A DNA stretch of 64,000 bases, taken from the NCBI RefSeq assembly GCF_937900395.1, contig NZ_CALCDX010000215.1, forward strand, positions 34,692 to 98,691, read 5' to 3'. The notes under the pieces are model-generated. The model had not been told where the DNA came from. It saw only the letters and a program-made list of their open reading frames with translations, and ran no database searches. Shown in pieces: positions 56,797 to 64,000 of this stretch; within the stretch, counting starts at the first letter, position 1; the number at the start of each line of letters is the position of its first letter. The DNA comes from an uncultured Caulobacter sp. (GTDB lineage: Bacteria > Pseudomonadota > Alphaproteobacteria > Caulobacterales > Caulobacteraceae). The position numbers and the translations under genes were made by a program.

Positions 56797-59454
56797 ATGA
56801 CTCGTCATCCCATGCTCTTCGCCGCCGCCAGCGGTTTCGCCATGCTCGTGGCCGCCGGCGCGCACGCTCAAACCGCTCCCGCTCCGGCGACGGACTCCGC
56901 CCAGGTCGAGGAGGTCGTGGTCACCGGCGTCCGCAAGAGCCTGCGCGACGCCCTGGCCGTGAAGCAGGGCTCCGACAAGGTCGTCGAAGCGATCTCGGCC
57001 AAGGACATCGGCGTCCTGCCCGACGTGACCATCGCCGAGTCGATCGCCCGCCTGCCAGGCGTCAACGCCACCCGCGACCGCGGCAACGACAGCCAGGCGG
57101 TGGTCCGCGGCCTGGGCGCCCGTCTGGTGCTCGGCACGATCAACAACCGCGAAGTCGCCTCGACCGAGCCGGACCGCAACGTCCGCTGGGAAATCTACCC
57201 CTCGGAGGTCGTCTCGGGCGTCGAGGTCTACAAGTCGCAGTCGGCCGACCTGATCGCCGGCGGCGTGGCCGCGACGATCAACATCAACACGATCGCCCCG
57301 CTGGACTACCGCGGTCCGGCCTTCGTGCTGCGCGCCGGTCCCGTGTTCTATGACGGCGGCAAGGATATCCCGAACTACGGCACGACCGGCTATCGCGGCT
57401 CGGGCTCGTTCGTCCACAAGATCAATGACGACCTCGCCATCGTCCTGGGCGCGACCGCCCAGCGCCAGAAGAACGGCTACGGCTCGTTCACGGGCTGGGG
57501 CTACAACGACTCCAACGCGCGTCCTCCCGTGGGGGCGAGCGACTACTCAAGCGACCTGAACCGCGACGGCAAGCTGGACGCCACGCCCTGGGGCGCCCAG
57601 ATGTCGGCCAGCCGCATCGATCAGAAGCGCAAGGGGATCTCGGGCGGCCTGCAGTACAAGCCCACCGATCACTTCGAGCTGAAGGCCGACGCCCTCTATT
57701 CGAAGATCAAGATCACCGAGGTCCAGGACCAGACGGTCTGGGGCGACGGCAAGTGGGGCAACTGGAACACCGGTACGAACAACGTCGGCTGGAACGACGA
57801 CGTCTACAACGCTCCGGGCGCGTCCTACACGCTGATCAACAACACGGTGGTCGCCGCCTCGCGCCTGCCGTTCAGCCCGGTCAAGACGGTGCTGGCCAAG
57901 TACAGCGAAGACAAGGACCTGTTCGCCAGCGGCCTGAACGGCAAATGGACCGGCGACCTGTGGACCGTCGCGGGCGACCTGTCCTATTCGAAGGCCAAGC
58001 GCACCAATGCCTGGAAGGCCGTTCGCTTCGAGGCCTGGCCGACCTGGACCAGCTTCGACTGGCGCGCCGGCGTCACCCCGACCATCACCACGGGTCAGGA
58101 CAACACCACGCTTAGCCAGACGGCCGACCTCGCCGGTTCGTATGACGGCCCCGAGCACCTGAACGACGAGCTGAAGGCCGCCGCTCTAGACTTCACCCGC
58201 GACTTCTCCGGCGGCGTCTTCAAGAGCGTCCAGTTCGGCGCGCGCGCCTCGGACCGCATGAAGAGCCACAGCAACTTCAGCTTCGCTCCGACACCCACCG
58301 GCGCGACGGTCCCGGCCAGCCTGCTGACCAGCTACAAGCTGAGCGACGGCGCGAACGTCCCGGCCATCCTGACCGGCGACATCGACAAGATCGCCGCGAT
58401 CGCCTACGGCGCGAACGCCTTCGACGTCTCCAAGGCGACCGAAAAGCTGGCCGAGCGCTGGACCGTCCAGGAGAAGGTCTACGAAGGCTACGGCAAGCTG
58501 AACTTCGCCGCCGACGGCCCGGCCGGCGCCTGGGTCACCGGCAACATCGGCGCCCGCGTCGTCCACACCGAGACCAGCAGCGAAGGTCTGCAGCAGGACA
58601 CCGCCAGCGCCTTCATCCCGGCGAACGTCGACAACGACTACACCGACTTCCTGCCCTCGGCGAACGCCAAGCTGGACTTCGGCGGCGGCAAGGTCGTGCG
58701 CCTGGGCCTGGCCAAGGTCATCGCGCGTCCGCCGCTGGACGAACTGCGCGCCAGCCGCAGCCTGTCCAACTGGGCGCCGTGGACCGGCAGCGCCGGCAAC
58801 CCGAAGCTGAAGCCGTTCGAGGCCACCCAGTTCGACGCCTCGGCCGAATACTACTTCCGGCCGGAAGCCCTGGTGGCGGTGTCCTACTACTATAAGGACG
58901 TCGACTCCTACATCGGCTGGAAGCAGACCCCGGTCGCGTTCGGCGGCCAGACCTACACGGTCGCCAGCCCCGCCAACGGCGGCAGCGGCCACATCCAGGG
59001 CGTCGAGCTGACCTTCCAGACGCCGTTCTTCTTCCTGCCGGGTCCGTTCGACAAGTTCGGGATCTACTCGAACTACGCCTATGTGGAATCGAACCTGAAG
59101 GAGTTCTCGCCGGCCAACAATCCGCTGCGGATGACCGGCCTCGCCAAGAACACCGCCACGGTCGACCTGTGGTACGCCAACGGTCCGGTCGAGGCGCGCC
59201 TGGGCTGGAAGTACCACTCGCCGATGACGGTCATCTACGGCTGGAACGGTTCGGACCTGCAGACGCTGGAAAGCGAGAAGACCCTCGACTTCAGCTCGTC
59301 CTACAAGATCAACGAGACCGTCAGCGTCCGCTTCCAGGTCAACAACCTGACCAACGAAGCGCTGCGGATGTATCGCGACAACGACCCGAACCGGATCGGT
59401 CGCTACGACTCCTACGGTCGCCGCTACCTGATGGACGTCACTTTCAAGTTCTAG
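56797..59454 (+). CDS. TonB-dependent receptor of galactan locus
   Basis: An 885-residue receptor with signal peptide, TonB box VEEVVVTGVRKSLRDALAVK, plug (AKDIGVLPDVTIAESIARLP, GVNATRDRGNDSQAVVRGLG) and barrel ending YLMDVTFKF. The VRKSLRDAL/AESIARLPGV pattern marks the carbohydrate-type receptors of Caulobacter and Xanthomonas. Placed between GH53 and GH2 genes, it most likely imports galacto-oligosaccharides. A GGGGGGAAA ribosome site precedes ATG 56797. A strong terminator follows. Confidence 0.92.
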   Translation: MTRHPMLFAAASGFAMLVAAGAHAQTAPAPATDSAQVEEVVVTGVRKSLRDALAVKQGSDKVVEAISAKDIGVLPDVTIAESIARLPGVNATRDRGNDSQAVVRGLGARLVLGTINNREVASTEPDRNVRWEIYPSEVVSGVEVYKSQSADLIAGGVAATININTIAPLDYRGPAFVLRAGPVFYDGGKDIPNYGTTGYRGSGSFVHKINDDLAIVLGATAQRQKNGYGSFTGWGYNDSNARPPVGASDYSSDLNRDGKLDATPWGAQMSASRIDQKRKGISGGLQYKPTDHFELKADALYSKIKITEVQDQTVWGDGKWGNWNTGTNNVGWNDDVYNAPGASYTLINNTVVAASRLPFSPVKTVLAKYSEDKDLFASGLNGKWTGDLWTVAGDLSYSKAKRTNAWKAVRFEAWPTWTSFDWRAGVTPTITTGQDNTTLSQTADLAGSYDGPEHLNDELKAAALDFTRDFSGGVFKSVQFGARASDRMKSHSNFSFAPTPTGATVPASLLTSYKLSDGANVPAILTGDIDKIAAIAYGANAFDVSKATEKLAERWTVQEKVYEGYGKLNFAADGPAGAWVTGNIGARVVHTETSSEGLQQDTASAFIPANVDNDYTDFLPSANAKLDFGGGKVVRLGLAKVIARPPLDELRASRSLSNWAPWTGSAGNPKLKPFEATQFDASAEYYFRPEALVAVSYYYKDVDSYIGWKQTPVAFGGQTYTVASPANGGSGHIQGVELTFQTPFFFLPGPFDKFGIYSNYAYVESNLKEFSPANNPLRMTGLAKNTATVDLWYANGPVEARLGWKYHSPMTVIYGWNGSDLQTLESEKTLDFSSSYKINETVSVRFQVNNLTNEALRMYRDNDPNRIGRYDSYGRRYLMDVTFKF

Positions 59455-59485
59455 AGCGTCGATCCTCCCCGACGTTCCCTGCGCT

Positions 59486-59520
59486 GGGGAGGAGGCCGCA
59501 TGCCTCCTCCCCATTTTTTT
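59486..59520 (+). terminator. Rho-independent terminator after receptor gene
   Basis: GGGGAGGAGGC (59486-59496) and GCCTCCTCCCC (59502-59512) form a perfect 11-bp stem, followed by ATTTTTTT. It ends only 22 bases before the GH2 start, so it probably attenuates expression of the GH2 gene. Confidence 0.9.
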
Positions 59521-59542
59521 GACTTATCGAGAGGCTTGTCCC

Positions 59543-62035
59543 ATGGCCCAGATCAACCGACGCCAGGCCCTGGCCGCCGCCGGAGGCGCCGCCCTCCTGG
59601 CCAATGCGTCCCACGCCGTCGCGGCGGCCGCCGCGCCCGCGGCGAGCATCGACCTGGGTCCGCGCGAGCGTTCTTCTCTGGACTTCGGTTGGCGTTTCGC
59701 CCTGGGCCACGCCTCGGATCCGAACAAGGACTTCGGCTTCGGCGCCAACCAGCGCACCTACGCCAAGGCCGGCGCTGACGCCCCCAACTGGTGGGTGGCC
59801 GCCGCGGCGCAGAAGGGCTTCGACGACAGCGCCTGGAAGCCGGTGACCCTGCCGCACGACTGGGCCGTCGAGCTGCCGTTCGCCAACAATCCCGACTACA
59901 AGCCGTCGGGCAAGCCGGACGACGAGGACCTGCGCGCCGCCCACGGCTACAAGGCGCTGGGCCGCGAGTTCCCCGAGAACAGCGTCGGCTGGTACCGCAA
60001 GACCTTCGCCCTGCCGGCCGGCGACGCGGGCAAGCGCCTGTCGATCGAGTTCGATGGCGTCTTCCGCGACGCCCTGGTGATGGTCAATGGCTACATCCTC
60101 GAGCGCGAGGACAGCGGCTATTCGCCGTTCCGTGTCGACATCACCGACATCGCCAATGTCGGCGGCGACAACCTGATCACCGTGCGCGTCGACGCCAGCC
60201 TGGGCGAGGGCTGGTTCTATGAGGGCGCGGGGCTCTACCGCCACGTCTGGCTGGTCAAGACCGCGCCGGTGCACGTGCCGCAATGGGGCGTCTTCGTCCG
60301 CGCCAAGGTCGACGGGACCGTCCAGATCGACACCGACCTGATCAACGAGTCCGACGCGGCTCAAGCCTTCGAGGTCTCGCACGCGGTGCTGGACGCCGCC
60401 GGTAAGCCCGTCCTGGCTGTCGCGCCCGCCGCGGGCCGCCTGCCGGCCTGGGAGCGCCAGAGCCTGTCCCAGACCGTGACCCTGGCCAATCCTGTGCTGT
60501 GGTCGCTCGAGAACCCGCACCTCTACACCCTGGTCACCGAGACCAAGGTCGGCGGCGCGGTCGTGGACCGTTTCGTCACGCGCTTTGGCGTTCGCTCGAT
60601 CCGCTTCGACCCGGCCAACGGCTTCTTCCTGAACGACAAGCCGGTGAAGCTGAAGGGCAGCTGCAACCACCAGGACCACGCCGGCGTCGGCGCGGCGATC
60701 CCGGACGCGCTGCAGGTCTGGCGGCTGGAGCAGCTGAAATCGATGGGCTGCAACGCCTATCGCGCCGCGCACAATCCGCCGACGCCGGAGCTGCTGGACG
60801 CCTGCGACCGCCTGGGGATGCTGGTCATCGACGAGACCCGCCGCATGTCCAGCGACCCGACCTCGCTGGACGAGCTGGAGCGCCTGGTCCGCCGCGACCG
60901 CAACCACCCGTCGGTGATCCTCTGGTCGATCGGCAACGAGGAGCCGCAGCAGGCCACCGCGCGCGGCGTCAAGGTCGCCACGACCATGAAGCGCCTGGTC
61001 AACCGCCTCGATCCGACCCGCCTCGTGACGGCGGCCATGGACAGCGGCTTCGGCGAGGGCATCAGCGCGGTCATCGACGTCCAGGGCTTCAACTACCGCC
61101 ACGAGAAGATGGACGACTTCCACGCCCGCTTCCCCAACGTGCCGATCATCGGCACCGAGAGCGCCAGCGTGGTGACGACGCGCGGCGAGTACGTTCGCGA
61201 CGACGCCAAGTCCTACGTTCCGGCCTACGACACCGACCACCCCTGGTGGGCGACGACCGCCGAGAAATGGTGGAGCCACGCGGCCGATCGGCCGTGGATG
61301 GCGGGCGGCTTCATCTGGACGGGTTTCGATTATCGGGGCGAGCCGACGCCGTTCAATCGCTGGCCCAGCATCAGCTCGCACTTCGGGGCCTTGGATGCGT
61401 GCGGCTTCCCGAAGGACAACTACTATTACTACCGCGCCTGGTGGCGGTCCGAGCCGCTGCTGCACCTCTTGCCGCACTGGAACTGGGAAGGCCGCGAGGG
61501 CCAGCCGATCGCGGTCTGGGCGCACAGCAACTGTGACAAGGTCGAGCTGTTCCTGAACGGCAAGAGCCAGGGCGTGCGGGCGGTGAAGGCCAACCACCAC
61601 GTCGAATGGTCCGTGCTCTACGCCCCGGGCGTGCTGGAGGCCCACGGCTACAAGAACGGCAAGGTCGTCCTGCGCCAGCGCCGTGAGACCGCGGGTCCCG
61701 CCGCCGCCCTCCGCCTGACCGCCGATCGGGTCCGTCTGAGCGCCGACGGTCAGGACGTCGCGGTGCTGAAGGTCGAGGTCCTGGACGCCAAGGGCCGCCC
61801 CGTTCCGCGCGCCGACGATCTGGTCCGTTTCGAGCTTTCGGGTCCGATCGACCTGATCGGCGTCGGCAACGGGAACCCCACCAGCCATGAGCCGGATGTC
61901 GCGTTCCAGCGCAAAGCGTTCAACGGTCTCGCCCAGGCGATCATCCGAACCCGGCAGAATCAGCCAGGGCGCGGACGCGTGGTGATCAGCGCTGACGGCC
62001 TCCGGAGCGCGGGCTTGGAGCTTACGCTGGCATAA
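59543..62035 (+). CDS. GH2 beta-galactosidase with Tat signal
   Basis: An 830-residue glycoside hydrolase family 2 enzyme with a twin-arginine leader (MAQINRRQALAAAGGAALLA). Domain order: jelly-roll sugar-binding (LPHDWAVELPFANNP), immunoglobulin-like, TIM barrel with acid/base Glu in RNHPSVILWSIGNEEPQ and nucleophile Glu in IIGTESASVV, then a C-terminal Ig-like domain (VEVLDAKGRPVPRADDLVRF, typical of DUF4982-containing GH2). It would release galactose from the imported oligosaccharides in the periplasm. ATG 59543 is chosen for the Tat leader; the frame starts at 59519. Confidence 0.92.
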   Translation: MAQINRRQALAAAGGAALLANASHAVAAAAAPAASIDLGPRERSSLDFGWRFALGHASDPNKDFGFGANQRTYAKAGADAPNWWVAAAAQKGFDDSAWKPVTLPHDWAVELPFANNPDYKPSGKPDDEDLRAAHGYKALGREFPENSVGWYRKTFALPAGDAGKRLSIEFDGVFRDALVMVNGYILEREDSGYSPFRVDITDIANVGGDNLITVRVDASLGEGWFYEGAGLYRHVWLVKTAPVHVPQWGVFVRAKVDGTVQIDTDLINESDAAQAFEVSHAVLDAAGKPVLAVAPAAGRLPAWERQSLSQTVTLANPVLWSLENPHLYTLVTETKVGGAVVDRFVTRFGVRSIRFDPANGFFLNDKPVKLKGSCNHQDHAGVGAAIPDALQVWRLEQLKSMGCNAYRAAHNPPTPELLDACDRLGMLVIDETRRMSSDPTSLDELERLVRRDRNHPSVILWSIGNEEPQQATARGVKVATTMKRLVNRLDPTRLVTAAMDSGFGEGISAVIDVQGFNYRHEKMDDFHARFPNVPIIGTESASVVTTRGEYVRDDAKSYVPAYDTDHPWWATTAEKWWSHAADRPWMAGGFIWTGFDYRGEPTPFNRWPSISSHFGALDACGFPKDNYYYYRAWWRSEPLLHLLPHWNWEGREGQPIAVWAHSNCDKVELFLNGKSQGVRAVKANHHVEWSVLYAPGVLEAHGYKNGKVVLRQRRETAGPAAALRLTADRVRLSADGQDVAVLKVEVLDAKGRPVPRADDLVRFELSGPIDLIGVGNGNPTSHEPDVAFQRKAFNGLAQAIIRTRQNQPGRGRVVISADGLRSAGLELTLA

Positions 62036-62067
62036 CGCCGCAACGCGAAAATTTACTACGCCCTTGC

Positions 62068-62097
62068 GAGACGAGCGTCGAACACGACGCTCGTCTC
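62068..62097 (+). terminator. perfect 13-bp hairpin after GH2 gene
   Basis: GAGACGAGCGTCG (62068-62080), loop AACA, CGACGCTCGTCTC (62085-62097). No T run follows, so it is a terminator-like or RNA-stabilising hairpin. Confidence 0.6.
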
Positions 62098-62110
62098 AAT
62101 ACGTTTCTAC

Positions 62111-62132
62111 GCACGGAAACCGGTTTCCGTGC
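62111..62132. promoter_or_regulatory. LacI/GalR-family operator, 22-bp perfect palindrome
   Basis: The core GGAAACCGGTTTCC (62115-62128) sits in a perfect 22-bp palindrome (GCAC...GTGC). The central CG with AAAC/GTTT arms is typical of LacI-family sites. It would control the receptor at 62425. No LacI-type gene is in the window. Confidence 0.75.
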
Positions 62133-62424
62133 TGAAATAGTCATCCTGTTGGCGAACGCCGAGGCATGGGCTTGTTCGGCGGCGCCGAACAACGCGTCAA
62201 AGTGGCGTTATTTGTCGTAACAATGGCCCCAAAAACTGCTTGAAAAAAGATTGCTAGCGCTGTCATTTTGCCATTGCGGCAGTGATGGACCGATGTTACC
62301 GCTAACTCGTCTCTCGTGCCCTGGTTGTCCATCAGGCTGCTAGAACGAGAAGAGCGGCCGGGAAATGCTTCCGGATCGTAACAATAACATCGCCCCAGAG
62401 AGGGCATTATTAGGGGGAACGGCT

Positions 62425-63592
62425 ATGAAGCGGCTTCGTCGCTTGAACGCGTCTGCCTCTTGTGTCGCCATCACGGCGGCCATGTTCGCCAGCCCGGTTC
62501 TGGCTCAGCAGACTTCCAACACCACCGTCGATGAAATCGTCATCACGGGCATCCGCGCCTCGCTCGAGCGTTCGATCGAGATCAAGCGCACCAACAGCGG
62601 CGTGGTCGACGCCATCTCCGCCGAAGACATCGGCAAGTTCCCGGACACCAACCTGGCTGAATCGCTGCAGCGGATCACCGGCGTGTCCATCGACCGCACC
62701 AACGGCGAAGGTTCGCAGGTCACGGTCCGCGGCTTCGGCGGCGGCTTCAACCTGGTCACCCTGAACGGCCGCACCATGCCGACGGCCAACGTCGCCACGG
62801 TCGGCGGCGACCAGTCTTCGGACACCGCGGGCGGCACCAGCCGTTCGTTCGACTTCTCGAACCTCGCGTCGGAAGGCGTGACCACGCTGGAGGTCTACAA
62901 GACCGGCCGCGCGGCCATTCCGTCGGGCGGCATCGGCGCCACGATCAACGTCAAGACCCGCCACCCGCTGGACGCTCGCGAGAGCGGCCTGAGCGGCAGC
63001 ATCGGCGTCAAGGGCGTCTACGACCAAGGCATGGACAAGAAGGTCGATGACTTCGGCCACAAGATCACGCCGGAAGTCTCGGGCCTGCTGAACTGGACCG
63101 ACGACGACAAGAAGTTCGGCGTCGCCCTGTTCGGCGCCTACCAGAAGCGCGACTTCACCAGCCGCAGCGTCACGTCGAACGACTGGAACATCCGCACCTA
63201 CGCGGATTTCATCAATCCGGCCAACGGCTTCGTCCGCAACGGCGGCGCGACCCAGATCACCAACGCGCCGTCCAGCGGCTCGACCCTGGTGGCCATCCCG
63301 AACGACAGCCGCTACCACTTCTCGCAAGGCGAGCGTGAGCGGATCAACGGCCAGCTGACGGCGCAGTTCCGCCCGACCGACAGCCTGACCATCACGGGCG
63401 ATGTGCTGTACGCGCAGAACAAGTCGTTCGAGCGCCGCAACGACAGCACCAACTGGTTCAACCGTCCGTTCGACAAGGTCACCTTCGACAACAACCCCAC
63501 CGTCGCCACCGCGGTCCTGCTGTCGGAAACGCTGAGCGGCACCAAGGACATGGGCTTCGAGCAGCAGTATCGCAGCAACGATGACCTGCTCC
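62425..63592 (+). pseudogene. TonB-dependent receptor truncated by IS3-family insertion
   Basis: The signal peptide (ASASCVAITAAMFASPVLAQ), TonB box (TTVDEIVITGIRASLERSIE) and complete plug (ISAEDIGKFPDTNLAESLQR, VTVRGFGGGFNLVTLNGRTM) are present, with the first barrel strands. The frame then enters the insertion sequence and stops at 63618, about 390 codons into what is usually a ~900-1050 residue protein. The remaining barrel, if kept, lies beyond the far end of the element. Without it the protein cannot form a channel. Confidence 0.85.
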
Positions 63593-63662
63593 TGAAAAAC
63601 TGGACCGGTTTGAGCTAGAATTTTCTCGTTTTGCGGCATGGGCCACGGAGCGAGGAGCGACC

Positions 63663-63929
63663 ATGAAGAGGTCGAAGTTCAGTGAGGCGCAGGTAGCGTT
63701 TATCCTGCGTCAGGCAGACGAGGGCGCCACGGTTGGCGAGGTCTGCCGCAAGGCGGGAATTTCCGAGGCGACGTTCTACGTCTGGCGCAAGAAATACGCT
63801 GGCCTGATGCCGTCGGAGATGAAGCGGCTGCGCCAACTCGAGGATGAAAACGCCCGGCTCAAACGGATCGTGGCGGACCTGTCGCTCGACAAGGAGATGC
63901 TGCAGGACGTCATCAAGCGAAAGCTTTAG
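63663..63929 (+). CDS. IS3-family transposase OrfA
   Basis: An 88-residue protein: MKRSKFSEAQVAFILRQADE, GATVGEVCRKAGISEATFYV, then the leucine-zipper-like RLRQLEDENARLKRIVADLS, all standard for IS3-family OrfA. It binds the IS ends and, after -1 frameshifting near its 3' end (AAGCGAAAGC, ~63915-63924), joins OrfB. Good GGAG ribosome site before ATG 63663. Confidence 0.93.
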   Translation: MKRSKFSEAQVAFILRQADEGATVGEVCRKAGISEATFYVWRKKYAGLMPSEMKRLRQLEDENARLKRIVADLSLDKEMLQDVIKRKL

Positions 63930-64000
63930 GACCTGCCCGGCGCCGCCAGCTCGTGGATTATCTGCGAGCGGCCTGGCAGGTCAGCATCCGACGCGCCTGC
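63914..64000 (+). CDS. IS3-family transposase OrfB, 5' part only
   Basis: In the -1 frame relative to OrfA the sequence reads KALGPARRRQLVDYLRAAWQ then VSIRRAC to the window edge, the usual start of the IS3 integrase-like OrfB. The catalytic DDE part lies outside. It is probably made as an OrfA-OrfB fusion. Confidence 0.85.

Larger units (their letters stand above)
62036..62424. promoter_or_regulatory. 389-bp intergenic region upstream of second receptor
   Basis: No credible gene (an 88-codon minus-strand frame lacks any protein-like pattern). It contains a terminator-like hairpin and a LacI-type operator (listed separately), then an AT-richer tract and a TAGGGGG ribosome site before ATG 62425. 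Confidence 0.45.
63593..64000 (+). mobile_element. IS3-family insertion sequence, left end (continues past window)
   Basis: The receptor frame breaks at about TGAAAAACTGGACCGGTTTG (63593-63612), which starts with the TG dinucleotide usual for IS3-family ends. OrfA and the start of OrfB follow in the two overlapping frames of the family. The exact left boundary is uncertain by several bases because the right end is not visible. Confidence 0.8.

Noticed and set aside
59444..61888. 814-codon minus-strand frame opposite the GH2 gene
   Set aside because: Compositional shadow; GH2 catalytic motifs on the plus strand settle the coding strand.
62141..62407. 88-codon minus-strand frame upstream of the truncated receptor
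   Set aside because: It covers the LacI operator and promoter region and lacks protein-like features.

Overview
The window comes from a GC-rich alphaproteobacterium, almost certainly a Caulobacter. The best single indicator is an S-layer gene (6130-10389) whose N-terminal ~230 residues read like RsaA of C. crescentus. Many TonB-dependent receptors and plant-polymer enzymes fit the same genus. No rRNA, tRNA or CRISPR array was recognised.

Region 1 (1-15.8 kb) is accessory DNA. It opens with a Ti-type conjugation remnant: traA (partial, minus strand), a candidate oriT with a Q-type nic core, then divergent traC and traD. No traG follows. In its place lies a tightly overlapping four-gene unknown operon (3458-1681, minus): two paralogous Tat-like proteins around a HEPN-like protein and a stand-alone sigma-region-4 protein. 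Small HTH regulators and decayed genes follow. Next come the rsaA-like gene behind a long AT-rich palindrome-rich leader, a PKMT-like methyltransferase with a G10 tract just before its GTG start, a LuxR-type regulator, an IS5-family element inserted exactly in the shared CTAG of two convergent stop codons, and a P4-type integrase preceded by five direct repeats.

Region 2 (15.8-26 kb) is a sulfide/persulfide detoxification regulon in two divergent arms. The minus arm holds sqr, a thioredoxin with zinc ribbon, a DUF2892 protein and a TolC-type channel. The plus arm holds a rhodanese, an RND adaptor, an RND pump and an ArsR/BigR/SqrR-type repressor. A TauE exporter and a persulfide dioxygenase diverge from a second operator. 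Both divergent promoter regions carry ATTC-N8-GAAT-like operators (one exact, one with a single mismatch), which supports common control.

Region 3 (26-43.7 kb) contains two 2-oxoglutarate oxygenases, a TonB receptor, a histidine acid phosphatase/phytase, an MFS transporter with a GH31 glycosidase, and a minus-strand set of glpD, a TonB receptor and an esterase, divergent from a DeoR/GlpR regulator.

Region 4 (43.7-55 kb) contains an ECF sigma/ChrR pair with an FAD oxidoreductase and a DUF1365 protein, two divergent Crp/Fnr regulators, and a complete cyanophycin operon (heme-oxygenase-like diiron protein, 70-aa protein, cphA, isoaspartyl peptidase, cphB).

Region 5 (55.3-64 kb) looks like a galactan-use locus: GH53 endo-galactanase, TonB receptor, GH2 beta-galactosidase, a LacI-type operator, and a second TonB receptor cut off by an IS3-family element running off the window.
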